Source of the DNA: Azospirillum lipoferum 4B
Lineage (GTDB): Bacteria > Pseudomonadota > Alphaproteobacteria > Azospirillales > Azospirillaceae
Length of the DNA: 64,000 nucleotides
NCBI RefSeq assembly: GCF_000283655.1
Contig: NC_016622.1
Span: 942,501-1,006,500, forward strand
Direction of reading: 5' to 3'
Shown: positions 52,147 through 61,898 of the stretch, piece after piece
Layout: the number at the start of each line of letters is the position of its first letter
Position numbering within the stretch: position 1 is the stretch's first letter
Made by a program: the position numbers and the translations under genes
Notes under the pieces: generated by a model
The model's input: only the letters and a program-made list of their open reading frames with translations
Databases searched by the model: none
Told to the model about the DNA's origin: nothing

Positions 52147-55100
52147 GTGACGGTTCGCATATTCCTGGTCGGTCTGATCCTTCTGGCCGGCCTGTTCGTT
52201 GGGCCGCAGCCGGCCCGCGCCCTGTCGCTGTTCGGCGATTCCACCCGCGAGTGGCTGACGGAGAAGATCGAGGGCGCCGTCGAATCGCCGGACATGCAGT
52301 TGAAGCTCGGCGCCATCGAGGGCGGCTTTCCCACCGATTTCACCATCGCCACCGTCACGCTGTCCGACAGTCAGGGCGTCTGGCTGACCATCGACCGGCT
52401 GCATGTGGTACTGTCGCCGTCCGCCCTGTTCCTGCGCAGCGCCAAGATCGATTCGCTGGAGGCGGCCAGCATCGTCGTCACCCGCGCCCCCGTCAGCACC
52501 CAGCCCGCCGCGCCATCCGATCCCGACGCCCCGCTGCTGCCCAGCCTGCCGGTCGACATCGACCTGGACAGGCTGGTGGTGGAGCGGCTGGAGTTGGGGC
52601 CGGCCCTGCTCGGCGAGCCGGCGGTCCTGCGGATAACCGGGGCGGCCGAACTGGCGCATGGCGGCGGGGCGCTGGACACCACCCTGTCGGTGGCGCGCAT
52701 CTACGACAAGCCCGGCAAGGCCGATATCGCCGCCGCCTACAAGCCGGACGAGAACACGCTGACCCTCTCGGTCGACGCGTCGGAACCCGCGGGCGGCGTC
52801 ATGGCGCGCGCCCTGTCCATCCCCGGCCTGCCGCCGGTGCAGGTGACGCTGAAGGGCGACGGCACGCTGGACGACTGGGCCGGCAAGCTCACCGCCATGG
52901 CGGGCGAGGCCGCAGCCCCCACCGGAACCCTGAACGCCGACGCCACCATCAGGAAGGTGCCGGAGGGGCATGCCCTGACGCTGGCGGCCGGCGGCAATTT
53001 CGCCCCGCTGATCGCCGGGCTGGCGGGGGAGACGGTGACGCCGCTGATCGGACCCGCCCCGACGCTGAACGCCAGCGTGCTGCGGGCGCCGACCGGCGCC
53101 ATCACCGTCCGGCCGCTGGCCCTGACCGTCGCCGCCGCGACCGCCACGGTGAACGGCGACATCGCCGCCGACTACAACAGCCTGAACCTGCGCTGGACCC
53201 TGCAAGCCGGCCCGGACTCCACCCTGCATCCGCTGGTGCCGCTGTCCTGGCGCGAGGGCGTGGTGGAGGGTTCTGCCGAAGGCGCGCTGAACGCCCTGAA
53301 CGTCGCGGTCGACGCCACGCTGCGCGATCTCGCCGCCGACGACCCGGCTCTGTCCCAGCTGACCGGGCCGGAGACGGTGCTGGCCGCCCGCGCCCGGATC
53401 GACGTCGGCAGCGGACAGGTCGGCCTGGAAACGCTGGCGCTGACCGCCGCCGCAGCGCGGGCGGAGGCGAAGGGGACCATCGGCGGCTGGGGCCAGACCG
53501 CCGATTTGACCCTGTCGGCCAGCGCCGACGACCTCGCCCCGCTGTCGGACCTCGCCGGCCGGCCTCTGGCGGGGGCTGTGGCGCTCTCCGGCCCGGTGCG
53601 GCGCGGTGCCGACGGCGTGCTGACCACGGAGTTGACCGGCAGCCTCGACCGTCTCGCCACCGGCACCCCGGCCGACGCGGTGCTGGGTGACAAGGCGACG
53701 CTGGCGCTGGCGGCGCGGATGGAGCCGGACGGCGCCATGCGGCTGACCGACCTGACGGTGGACGGCCGCAACGGCAAGCTGACCGGCACCGCGGCGCTGA
53801 CGGACAGCCAAGTCGACGCCCGCACCACCCTGACGGTGGCGAAGCTGGAGCTGCTGGGCGGCGCGCTCGGCACCCCGATGGAGGGGTCGGCGACGCTGGA
53901 GGCCACCGCCCGCGGCCCGCTCGACGCCATCGAGGCGCAGGCGAAGCTGAATGCCCGCGACCTCGTGGTCCAGGGCCGCCGCCTGGGCGCCACGGAGGTG
54001 CAGGCCACGGCATCCGGCTTGCCGGAGACGCCGAACGGCACGGTGTCGGCCCGCACCAACCTGGACAAGACGCCGCTGTCGCTCGACGGACGCTATGCGC
54101 TGCGCGAGCAGACGCTGCGGCTGGATGGGCTGACCATCGCCAACGGGTCGAACCGCATCACCGGTCAGGCCCAGGTGGCGCTCGATACCCTGCTCGCCAC
54201 CGGACGGCTGGAGGGCGCGCTGCCCAACCTGAACGGGCTGTCGGAACTGGCCGGCATGCCGCTCGGCGGCGGGGCGACCTTCGCGCTGGCGCTCGACGGC
54301 AAGGGCGGCAAGCAGGCGGCCAACCTCACCGCCGACGCCACCAACCTGCGGGTGGACGGGGAAGGCGGTCCCCTGCTGACCGCTCGCCGCCTGATGGCGC
54401 GGGCCGATGTCGTCGACGCGCTCGGCACCCCCAGCGGCAAGGCGCGGGTGGAGATGACCGGCGGCAACGCTGCCGGCAACGACCTGCGCAGCGTCACCGC
54501 CTCGGTCGACGGCTCGCTGGCCAAGGCCTCCTTCCAGGCTAATGCTACTGGGGCCAATGCTACCGGGGCCAATGCCGCAGGTTCAGGCGCCCAGCCGGTC
54601 GCCCTCGATCTCGCCGGCACTCTGACGCAGGAGGGGGAGGCGACGCGCATCCGGCTCGACCGCTTGCAGGCGCGCTATGCCGGCGAGGATCTGCGGATGA
54701 CCGCTCCCGCCACCATCCTGCTGGCCGAGCGCCGCTACGAGGTGAGGGAACTGCGGCTGTCGTCGGGCAATGCCCGGCTGGCCGCCGACCTCGGCCTGAA
54801 CGGCGAGCGGCTGAGCGGCGAGTTGACCATCGACCGGCTGCCGCTCGCGCTCGCCAAGCTCGCCAGCCCGACCCTGCGGCTGGACGGCGTCGCCAACGCG
54901 CGCGCCTCGCTGGGCGGGACTCTGCGCAACCCGCGCGCCGACGCCACCCTGCGGGTCAGAGGGCTGAAGGCGCAGCAGACGACGCAGGCCGGCCTGCCGG
55001 GCATCGACGCCAATGTGGACGCGCAGTGGCGCGACCGCCGCCTGTCGATGACCAGCCGCATCGCCATGCCGAAGAATGCAGGCACCCTGACCGCCAACGC

Positions 55101-56490
55101 CGCCGTGCCGCTGGTGATGGACCCTGACAGCTATGCCGTCAGCCTGCCGCCCAGGGGCGCGCTGGAGGCAGCGGTCAACGGCACGCTCGACCTGTCGCTG
55201 GCGAACGACATTCTGGCGTCGTCGGGCGACCGGGCGCGCGGGTCGCTGCAACTCGACGTGCGGGCCGGCGGCACGGTGGAGAAGCCGTCGCTCGGCGGTT
55301 CCGTCGTGCTGGCGAACGGGCGTTACGAGAACCGGGCGTCGGGCGCCGTCATCACCAACATCCAGGCCCGTCTGGCCGGCGACGGCGACGTCTTCACCAT
55401 CCAGAGCTTCCAGGGCCGGACCCGCAACGGCGGCGCCATCAGCGCCAGCGGCGTCATCCGCCCGGCAGCCCCGGCCGACCGGCAGCTCGACATCGCAGTG
55501 AAGGCCGACAATGCCCGGCTGGTGGAACTCGACCTCGCGACGGCGGAGATCGGGGCGAACCTGACGCTGACCGGCGGATTCGCCAATGCGCGGCTGGCCG
55601 GGCCGGTCGACATCCGCCGTGCCGAAATCCAGATCCCCGACCGCATGCCGGCCAGCGTCGTCGACCTGAAGGTGACGGAGGTCGGTAGGGGCCATGGCCG
55701 CGGCACAACCCAGATCTCGACATCCGGCGGCACCCGCCGCATCCCGCAGCCGGAGGAGGCGCCGCCCGCCGCAGCGCCCTTCGTGCTGGCGCTCGACATG
55801 ACGGTGAATGCGCCCAACCAGATCTTCGTGCGCGGCCGTGGATTGGACGCGGAGCTTGGCGGCAACCTGCGCGTCGGCGGCATCGCCGCAGCGCCCGAGC
55901 TGACCGGCCGCTTCACCATCCTGAAGGGCAGCCTGAACCTGCTGGCCCGCAACTTCGAGTTCAAGCGCGGCATCTTCGACTTCGACGGCGGCCTCGATCC
56001 CCGGCTCGACCTGCTGGCGGAGGCGACGGCCAACGGCGTCACCGCCAACGTGGTGGTCGGCGGCACCGCCCGCCAGCCGAAGATCGAGCTGACCTCGCCC
56101 CAGGGACTGCCGCAGGACGAGGTGCTGGCCGGCGTGCTGTTCGGCAAGTCGGTTGGCGACCTGAGTGCGGCGGAAGCGGTGCAGCTTGCCCAGTCGGCGG
56201 CGGCGCTGGCCGGCTTCGGCGGCGGGGGCGGCGGCATCCTCGACCGCGTGCGTCGCAGCATCGGCGTGGACCGGCTGGACTTCACCCAGGGCGCGAACGG
56301 CAAGGGCGGCGCGGTGCAGGCCGGCCGCTATGTCAGCGACCGTGTCTATGTCGGCGTCGAACAGGGCATCGGCGCCAACCAGAGCCGCGCGAAGGTCGAG
56401 ATCGACATCACCAACAACCTGAAGGGCACCGCCGCGGTCGGCGGCAATTCCGACACGGAGTTCGGACTGGTCTACGAGAAGGATTACTGA
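52147..56490 (+). CDS. tamB: Translocation/assembly module protein TamB
   Basis: A 1447-residue AsmA/TamB-like bridge protein. The GTG at 52147 with AAAGGG upstream gives MTVRIFLVGLILLAGLFVGP, a membrane-anchor/signal sequence; earlier GTGs at 52120 and 52126 are possible. The body is a long repetitive beta-taco groove (Ala/Gly/Leu/Thr-rich). The C-terminal DUF490 domain is clear ('RNFEFKRGIFDFDGGLDPRL' and 'LPQDEVLAGVLFGKSVGDLS', ending 'GNSDTEFGLVYEKDY'). It spans the periplasm and likely shuttles phospholipids to the outer membrane with TamA. Length is normal for the family. Confidence 0.93.
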   Translation: MTVRIFLVGLILLAGLFVGPQPARALSLFGDSTREWLTEKIEGAVESPDMQLKLGAIEGGFPTDFTIATVTLSDSQGVWLTIDRLHVVLSPSALFLRSAKIDSLEAASIVVTRAPVSTQPAAPSDPDAPLLPSLPVDIDLDRLVVERLELGPALLGEPAVLRITGAAELAHGGGALDTTLSVARIYDKPGKADIAAAYKPDENTLTLSVDASEPAGGVMARALSIPGLPPVQVTLKGDGTLDDWAGKLTAMAGEAAAPTGTLNADATIRKVPEGHALTLAAGGNFAPLIAGLAGETVTPLIGPAPTLNASVLRAPTGAITVRPLALTVAAATATVNGDIAADYNSLNLRWTLQAGPDSTLHPLVPLSWREGVVEGSAEGALNALNVAVDATLRDLAADDPALSQLTGPETVLAARARIDVGSGQVGLETLALTAAAARAEAKGTIGGWGQTADLTLSASADDLAPLSDLAGRPLAGAVALSGPVRRGADGVLTTELTGSLDRLATGTPADAVLGDKATLALAARMEPDGAMRLTDLTVDGRNGKLTGTAALTDSQVDARTTLTVAKLELLGGALGTPMEGSATLEATARGPLDAIEAQAKLNARDLVVQGRRLGATEVQATASGLPETPNGTVSARTNLDKTPLSLDGRYALREQTLRLDGLTIANGSNRITGQAQVALDTLLATGRLEGALPNLNGLSELAGMPLGGGATFALALDGKGGKQAANLTADATNLRVDGEGGPLLTARRLMARADVVDALGTPSGKARVEMTGGNAAGNDLRSVTASVDGSLAKASFQANATGANATGANAAGSGAQPVALDLAGTLTQEGEATRIRLDRLQARYAGEDLRMTAPATILLAERRYEVRELRLSSGNARLAADLGLNGERLSGELTIDRLPLALAKLASPTLRLDGVANARASLGGTLRNPRADATLRVRGLKAQQTTQAGLPGIDANVDAQWRDRRLSMTSRIAMPKNAGTLTANAAVPLVMDPDSYAVSLPPRGALEAAVNGTLDLSLANDILASSGDRARGSLQLDVRAGGTVEKPSLGGSVVLANGRYENRASGAVITNIQARLAGDGDVFTIQSFQGRTRNGGAISASGVIRPAAPADRQLDIAVKADNARLVELDLATAEIGANLTLTGGFANARLAGPVDIRRAEIQIPDRMPASVVDLKVTEVGRGHGRGTTQISTSGGTRRIPQPEEAPPAAAPFVLALDMTVNAPNQIFVRGRGLDAELGGNLRVGGIAAAPELTGRFTILKGSLNLLARNFEFKRGIFDFDGGLDPRLDLLAEATANGVTANVVVGGTARQPKIELTSPQGLPQDEVLAGVLFGKSVGDLSAAEAVQLAQSAAALAGFGGGGGGILDRVRRSIGVDRLDFTQGANGKGGAVQAGRYVSDRVYVGVEQGIGANQSRAKVEIDITNNLKGTAAVGGNSDTEFGLVYEKDY

Positions 56491-56571
56491 GGGGAGCGGG
56501 GTGGGTAGGGGACGCGCATGTCCGAGGGGCGTCCAGCATGCCGGTCATGAGAGACTCTATCGGCCGTCATT

Positions 56572-56830
56572 CCCGCGAAGGCGCTACGGGACGCACATAT
56601 TTCACATTTGCGAAAGAACAGCAGCTTTTGGTAGCGAGTGGCCCTTCTCCCCTTGCGGGAGAAGGGTTGGGATGAGGGGTGCGACCAGCTGAAAGCCCGA
56701 GGCAATCACATCTGCGCCCCTCACCCCAACCCCTCTCCCGCAAGGGGAGAGGGGCTTTCCTCAATGCCAAGCTGCACGTCTTTTCGCAAGTGCGAGATCT
56801 GTGCATCCCGTAGCGCCTTCGCGGAGATGG
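56572..56830. repeat. 260-bp nested palindromic element (copy D)
   Basis: Outer arms 56572-56615 (from CCGCGAAGGCGCTACGGGAC) and 56781-56830 (ending GTCCCGTAGCGCC-like, CATCCCGTAGCGCCTTCGCGG) are inverted copies of about 45 bp at high identity. Inside are arms 56641-56682 and 56714-56755, each itself a hairpin (CTCCCCTTGCGGGAG). It occupies most of the 395-bp gap between tamB and the ModE-type gene. The remaining bases show nothing else. Confidence 0.75.
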
Positions 56831-56885
56831 CAGAAAGTTCTTTTATTTCAGCACATTAAGGGTGAAGGGTGTGCGAAGAGTCCGG

Positions 56886-57302
56886 TCACTCCGGCCCGCA
56901 TCCAGGCTTCAGCCCCGGATCGTTGGCGAAGCTGCCGTCGTCGGCCTGCTTGTCGGCGCCATAGTCCGGGTCGATCCCGGCCGCCAGCGCCGCCAGCCGG
57001 TGGGCGGTCGCCACATGGGCTTCGCGTTCGACGGCGCGGTAATGGTCGATGACCTGCTCGCCGAAGGCGGTCAGCACCGTGCCGCCGCCCTGCTTGCCGC
57101 CCACCGCCGCGTTGACCACCGGTTCGCGGAAGATGCGGTTGAGGTCGTCCACCAGCAGCCACGCGCGGCGATAGGACATGCCCAGCGCCCGCCCGGCGGC
57201 GGAGATGGAGCCGGTCTCGCGGATCCGTTCCAGCAGCGCGATCTTGCCGGGACCGATGGAGCCGCCGCTGTCGAAGTCGATGCGGATCCGCATGCGCGTC
57301 AT
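56886..57302 (-). CDS. ModE-type (N-terminal HTH) regulator
   Basis: A 138-residue DNA-binding protein matching the N-terminal winged helix of ModE: 'GKIALLERIRETGSISAAGR', 'ALGMSYRRAWLLVDDLNRIF', 'VGGKQGGGTVLTAFGEQVID'. The C-terminal molybdate-binding (TOBE) domain is missing. Instead there are about 30 residues ending 'FANDPGLKPGCGPE'. Such short ModE-like proteins may sense other cues or bind constitutively. It lies 16 bp after the PLP-enzyme gene and is likely co-transcribed with it. Confidence 0.85.
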   Translation of the reverse strand: MTRMRIRIDFDSGGSIGPGKIALLERIRETGSISAAGRALGMSYRRAWLLVDDLNRIFREPVVNAAVGGKQGGGTVLTAFGEQVIDHYRAVEREAHVATAHRLAALAAGIDPDYGADKQADDGSFANDPGLKPGCGPE

Positions 57303-57318
57303 TGCCGCGATTCTCCCG

Positions 57319-58446
57319 TCACCGTTCGGCGGTCTCGATGCCGTCGCCGCTCCAGGCGCCGGTGCGGAAGAAGCCGTCGATCCGCTCGCACCACGGGCCG
57401 ATGTCCAGCCCGGCCGAGGTCAGCCAGTCGCGGTTGAAATAGGTCCCCATATAGCGGTCGCCGGGATCGCAGATCAGGGTGGCGACGCTGCCCTGCCGGC
57501 CGTCCCGCATCATCCCGGCGATCAGCTCGATGGACCCGACCAGATTGGTGCCGGTGGAGCCGCCGCAGGCGCGGCCCAGCCGGTCGCGCAGCACCCACAC
57601 CGCGGCGATGCTGGCGGCGTCGGGCACGCGGATCATGCGGTCGATCACCGTCGGCTGGAAGGAGGGCTCGACCGTCGGCCGCCCGATGCCTTCGATGCCG
57701 GACCCGCGGCCGACGTCGGCCTTCGGGTTGTTGTCACGAAAGCCCTCGAAGAAGGCCGAATGTTCGGGATCGGCGACGCAGATGCGGGTCGGCAGCCGGC
57801 GGTAGCGGACATAGCGCCCGAAGGTGGCGGAGGTGCCGCCGGTGCCGGCGCCGCAGACGATCCAGTCCGGCACCGGATGCGGTTCCTGCGCCAGCTGTTC
57901 GAAGATCGACTGGGCGATGTTGTTGTTGCCGCGCCAGTCGGTCGCCCGCTCGGCATAGGTGAACTGGTCCATGAAATGGCCGTTGCAGGCCTGGGCCAGC
58001 CGCTGCGCCTCGGCACAGACCTCCGACGCACGCTCCACCATATGGCAGCAGCCGCCATAGAACTCGATCTGCGCGATCTTGGCCGGGGAGGTGTTGCGCG
58101 GCACCACCGCGACGAAAGGCAGGTCGAGCAGCTGGGCGAAATAGGCCTCCGAAACCGCGGTGGAGCCCGACGACGCCTCGATCACCGTGGTGCCCTCGCG
58201 CACCCATCCGTTGCAGATCGCATAGAGGAACAGCGACCGCGCCAGCCGGTGCTTCAGGCTGCCCGTCGGGTGGGTCGATTCGTCCTTCAGGTACAGCGTG
58301 ATCCCCGGCGCCGACGGGATTGGCAGGCGCAGCAGATGGGTGTCGGCGGACCGGTTCACGTCCGCCTCGATGCGCCGCAGCGCCTCGTCGAGCCATCCGC
58401 GCCGGGCGGCGGTGGTGGGGGCGGCGGCGGGGGTGGGGGAGGTCAT
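57319..58446 (-). CDS. PLP-dependent cysteine synthase-like enzyme
   Basis: A 375-residue fold-type II PLP enzyme. The Schiff-base Lys65 is in '[16 protein letters not shown]', the substrate loop is '[16 protein letters not shown]', and the phosphate-binding loop is '[16 protein letters not shown]'. The C-terminal '[16 protein letters not shown]' is typical of the subgroup related to mycobacterial Cds1 and cysteine/cystathionine-type lyases, rather than CysK/CysM. It may cleave or make L-cysteine. The ATG at 58446 ([10 protein letters not shown]) is chosen, though the frame is open to 58509 and an earlier start is possible. Confidence 0.85.
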   Translation of the reverse strand: MTSPTPAAAPTTAARRGWLDEALRRIEADVNRSADTHLLRLPIPSAPGITLYLKDESTHPTGSLKHRLARSLFLYAICNGWVREGTTVIEASSGSTAVSEAYFAQLLDLPFVAVVPRNTSPAKIAQIEFYGGCCHMVERASEVCAEAQRLAQACNGHFMDQFTYAERATDWRGNNNIAQSIFEQLAQEPHPVPDWIVCGAGTGGTSATFGRYVRYRRLPTRICVADPEHSAFFEGFRDNNPKADVGRGSGIEGIGRPTVEPSFQPTVIDRMIRVPDAASIAAVWVLRDRLGRACGGSTGTNLVGSIELIAGMMRDGRQGSVATLICDPGDRYMGTYFNRDWLTSAGLDIGPWCERIDGFFRTGAWSGDGIETAER

Positions 58447-58562
58447 GAGGTCCCGTGTGACAGCGATTCGCAGGACACAATCCATAGCGCGGATTGTCGC
58501 GGATTGCACCCGGCGCGCGCCTCCCCCAACGCGCGCCCCCCGAACGCGCGCCGTCCGGTCGT

Positions 58563-60251
58563 TCAGCCCTGGCGGATGCGGGCGACGAAGGCCGAGACCT
58601 CGTTCAGCATGCGGTCGGCGCGCTCGCCCACCGCACGGGCCGCCGCAGCCACCTCGGTGGAGGCCTGACCGGTGGCGGTGGCGTGGCTGCAGACGAGGTT
58701 CAGGCTGTCCGACACCGAGCTGACGCCCTGCGCCGCCTCGTTGACATTCTGGCTGATGTCGCGGGTGGCGGCACCCTGCTCCTCGATGGCGGCGGAGATG
58801 CTGGAGGCGACGTTGTTCACCGTCTCGATGGCGCCGCCGACCCCGCGCATGGCCTCCACCACCGACGAGGTGGCGTCGGTCATCGCGGCGATCTGCGCCT
58901 GCACGTCGTCGGTGGCCTTGGCCGTCTGGTTGGCAAGGTTCTTCACTTCGCTGGCGACGACGGCGAAGCCCTTGCCGGCCTCACCGGCGCGTGCGGCCTC
59001 GATGGTCGCGTTCAGCGCCAGCAGGTTGGTCTGCTCGGCGATGGAGCGGATCAGGTCGACCACCTCCACCGTGCGTCGGGCGACGCCGTCCAGCTGTTCG
59101 ATCAGGGCGTAGGTGCGGCGGACGTCCTCCACCGCGCGGGCGGAGCCGGTCGTCGATTCGGCGATCTGCTGGGCGATCTCGCGGATCGACGCCGCCAGTT
59201 CCTCGGTCGCGCCGGCCACCGCCTGGACATTGCCCGACGTGGTTTCCGCCGAGCGGGCGGCGCCGTCCATCAGCCGGGTCGTCTGTTCCGCCCCGCTGCT
59301 CATCGCGCCGGAAGTGTGGGTCAGCTGTCCCGCCGATTCGGCGACCGAACGGACCAGCCCGCCGACCGTGCTTTCGAACTCGTCGGCAAGGCGGGCCAGG
59401 GTTGCACGGCGGGCCTGCTCCGCCTCATGCTTCAGGGCGGCATGGCGGCGGCGCAGGTCCTCAGCCTCGATGGCGCTGAGCCTCAGCGTCTCGACCGAGC
59501 GGGCAAGGGCGCCCACCTCGTCACGCCGTTCCGTCCCGCCGACCTGGGTGGCGAGATCGCCCGTGGCGATGCGGCCGGTGGCGGTGCCGATGCCGTCTAG
59601 CCCCTTGGAGATGCGCGACACCAGACGGAAGCCGAACAGGCCGAGCAGGACCGACGCGACCAGCGTGACCAGCAGCGTTTCCAGCAGCGTGCGGCGGAAG
59701 GCGGCATCGACGTCGTCGATATAGACGCCGGTGCCGATCATCCAGCCCCAGGGCTCGTAGATCGCGGCGAGAGCCAGCTTCGGCACCGGATCGCCGCCGC
59801 CGGCCTTGGGGAAGTTGTAGATCAGGAAGCCGTCACCGGACTTTGCCGAGTCGATCAGCCCGCGGATCACCAGGACGCCGTTGCTGTCCTTGAAATCGGC
59901 CAGCTTGCGGGTGCCTTCCAGGTCGGCGCGCACACCATGGAAGACGTTCGTCCCGTCGAACTCGTAACCGAACATGTATTCGCTGCCGAAGAAGCGAAGC
60001 GCCCGCAGGGCGGCCTTGGCCCGCGCCTGCGCTTCTTCCCGGCTGAACTCGCCCTTTGCCGCGCGGGCGTCGTAGGACTTGATGATCGACAGCGAGGTCT
60101 GCACCACCGCCTGGATCGAGTTGCGGTATCCCTCCACCATGGTCTCGCGCTTGGACGTCGCGGACCAGATGCCGGCGCCCAGGATGGTGAAGAGGAACAG
60201 CCCCAGAAGGATCAGGAGCTTCGCCTTGATGCTGTGCAGTTTGTCGATCAT
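58563..60251 (-). CDS. Methyl-accepting chemotaxis protein with single Cache domain
   Basis: A 562-residue chemoreceptor. TM1 (about 8-28) and TM2 (about 190-212) flank an sCache_2-like periplasmic sensor ('[20 protein letters not shown]' and '[19 protein letters not shown]'). HAMP follows ('[18 protein letters not shown]'), then a signalling hairpin whose tip reads '[20 protein letters not shown]' and '[17 protein letters not shown]'. sCache_2 receptors often bind small carboxylates. There is no C-terminal CheR/CheB pentapeptide. AAAAGGG precedes the ATG at 60251. Nothing nearby points to its ligand. Confidence 0.93.
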   Translation of the reverse strand: MIDKLHSIKAKLLILLGLFLFTILGAGIWSATSKRETMVEGYRNSIQAVVQTSLSIIKSYDARAAKGEFSREEAQARAKAALRALRFFGSEYMFGYEFDGTNVFHGVRADLEGTRKLADFKDSNGVLVIRGLIDSAKSGDGFLIYNFPKAGGGDPVPKLALAAIYEPWGWMIGTGVYIDDVDAAFRRTLLETLLVTLVASVLLGLFGFRLVSRISKGLDGIGTATGRIATGDLATQVGGTERRDEVGALARSVETLRLSAIEAEDLRRRHAALKHEAEQARRATLARLADEFESTVGGLVRSVAESAGQLTHTSGAMSSGAEQTTRLMDGAARSAETTSGNVQAVAGATEELAASIREIAQQIAESTTGSARAVEDVRRTYALIEQLDGVARRTVEVVDLIRSIAEQTNLLALNATIEAARAGEAGKGFAVVASEVKNLANQTAKATDDVQAQIAAMTDATSSVVEAMRGVGGAIETVNNVASSISAAIEEQGAATRDISQNVNEAAQGVSSVSDSLNLVCSHATATGQASTEVAAAARAVGERADRMLNEVSAFVARIRQG

Positions 60252-60479
60252 CGCCCTTTTCCCCCCGAACGCGCGACTCCGCCGCCGGAACGCACCGGTG
60301 CGTCGCAATCTGATTAAATGAGCAGCTCCTAATGGAATGAGCCATTCATACTGGAGTATAACGCGTTGATGCAATCCCTAACGGTGGGGTAGGGATAATC
60401 CGGATCGACACGTAACCGGTTGTGATCTTTGTAATCCGGCGGATTGCGCCGGCCGGGAAATCTGGCAGGATACGGCACC

Positions 60480-61211
60480 ATGACACTGATCGCCTATCCG
60501 CTGTCGGGGGCCATGCCCGACATCCGCCCGGCGCGCCCGACGCGCGACTGGATCGATGCCCTGCCGGAGCAGTACGGCTACCGCTGTCTGCCGCTGAACA
60601 TCGCCAGCATGCATGGTTGGGAGGTCTGCTGCCCGGTGCGGGTGACGGCGGTGTGGGATGGCGGCGTCGGGATCGATGCCATTGCGGTCACGGCCGACGA
60701 GCCACACCCGCTGCTGCCGGCCAGCCATTTCGGCAGCGGCGTGCTGACCTTCCATGTCGCGGCTCTGTTCCGGACGCCGCCGGGTGTGAACCTGATGGTC
60801 ACCGGACCGCTGAACCACCCGAAGCACGGGATTCTCGGCCTGTCCGGCATCATCGAGACCGATTGGTCGCCCTATCCCTTCACCATGAACTGGAAATTCA
60901 CCGCGCCCGGCGTGCCGGTGACCTGGGAGAAGGGCGAACCCTTCGCCCATCTGATGCCGATCCAGCGCGGGCTGGTGGAAGGTCTGGAGCCGGAGATCCG
61001 CGATCTCGACAGCGATCCGGAAACGGCGGCGCAGTATCGTGCCTGGGCGGCCTCGCGCAGCCAGTTCAACGCCGACCTGCAGACCCCCGGCAGCGCGGCG
61101 GCGCAGGAGCGCTGGCAGAAGGGCTATTACCGCGGCAGGAGGCCGGACGGCAGCGACGGCCCGCCCGACCATGAGATCAAGGTTCGGGCGAAGCCGTTTC
61201 CCATCGGATAA
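60480..61211 (+). CDS. DUF6065-like conserved protein
   Basis: A 243-residue soluble protein (ATG at 60480). It has conserved-looking blocks 'GYRCLPLNIASMHGWEVCCP', 'VTGPLNHPKHGILGLSGIIE' and 'VTWEKGEPFAHLMPIQRG', and a charged C-terminus 'WQKGYYRGRRPDG'. I recall these as DUF6065, whose members sit in varied contexts including sugar-modification and secretion loci. The family name is from memory and no function is known. Its stop abuts the end of gmk (convergent, no gap). Confidence 0.7.
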   Translation: MTLIAYPLSGAMPDIRPARPTRDWIDALPEQYGYRCLPLNIASMHGWEVCCPVRVTAVWDGGVGIDAIAVTADEPHPLLPASHFGSGVLTFHVAALFRTPPGVNLMVTGPLNHPKHGILGLSGIIETDWSPYPFTMNWKFTAPGVPVTWEKGEPFAHLMPIQRGLVEGLEPEIRDLDSDPETAAQYRAWAASRSQFNADLQTPGSAAAQERWQKGYYRGRRPDGSDGPPDHEIKVRAKPFPIG

Positions 61212-61859
61212 CTACAGCGTGTTCTGGATGCTGCGCACGAATTCCGGCAGGCCGACCTGACGGCGGCGGCGCAGCCGCTCGGCGCGCAGGATCGACTCCA
61301 CCGCGGTGATGCTCTCTTCCACGTCATGATTGACGATGACGTAGTCGTATTCCGGCCAATGGCTGATCTCGTTGGATGCCTTGGCCATACGGTTGGCGAT
61401 GACCTCTTCGGAATCCTGGCCGCGGCCGCGCAGCCGGCGCTCCAACTCGCTCACCGACGGCGGCAGGACGAAGACGCTGACCAGATCGTCGCGGGCGTTC
61501 TGCGCCAACTGTTGCGCGCCCTGCCAGTCGATGGCGAACAGCACGTCGCGGCCGGCGCCCAGCGCATCCTCCACCGCCACGCGCGGCGTGCCATAGCAGT
61601 TGCCGAAGACGCGGGCATGTTCCAGCAGGTCGCCGGTCTCGGCCATGCGGTCGAAGCGCTGCTGGTCGATGAAGTAATAGTCCAGCCCTTCGACCTCGCC
61701 GGGACGCATCGCCCGCGTGGTCACCGACACCGACATGGTGATGCCGGAATCGCGGTCCAGCAGGCCGCGGGCGATGGTGGTCTTGCCGGCGCCCGAGGGG
61801 GAGGACAGCACCAGCATCAGGCCGCGCCGGTGGATCAGGGGGGTGTTGGTCGCAGCCAT
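61212..61859 (-). CDS. gmk: Guanylate kinase
   Basis: A 215-residue Gmk that phosphorylates GMP to GDP with ATP. P-loop 'SSPSGAGKTT' (K26), GMP-binding 'SVTTRAMRPGEVEGLDYYFI', 'GNCYGTPRVAVEDAL', and 'FVLPPSVSELERRLRGRGQD' are all present. The ATG at 61859 is preferred to the GTG at 61868. It is 39 bp downstream of yicC on the same strand, the usual yicC-gmk pairing, so the two probably form an operon. Confidence 0.95.
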   Translation of the reverse strand: MAATNTPLIHRRGLMLVLSSPSGAGKTTIARGLLDRDSGITMSVSVTTRAMRPGEVEGLDYYFIDQQRFDRMAETGDLLEHARVFGNCYGTPRVAVEDALGAGRDVLFAIDWQGAQQLAQNARDDLVSVFVLPPSVSELERRLRGRGQDSEEVIANRMAKASNEISHWPEYDYVIVNHDVEESITAVESILRAERLRRRRQVGLPEFVRSIQNTL

Positions 61860-61898
61860 GGCGCTCACTCGGTGTTGATGGTTACTCGATGTTGGCGA

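Noticed and set aside
56484-56859. Small frames on both strands in the tamB-ModE gap sharing the peptide 'KCEICASRSAFA'
   Set aside because: The shared peptide is produced by the inverted arms of the palindrome read in both directions, not by a gene.
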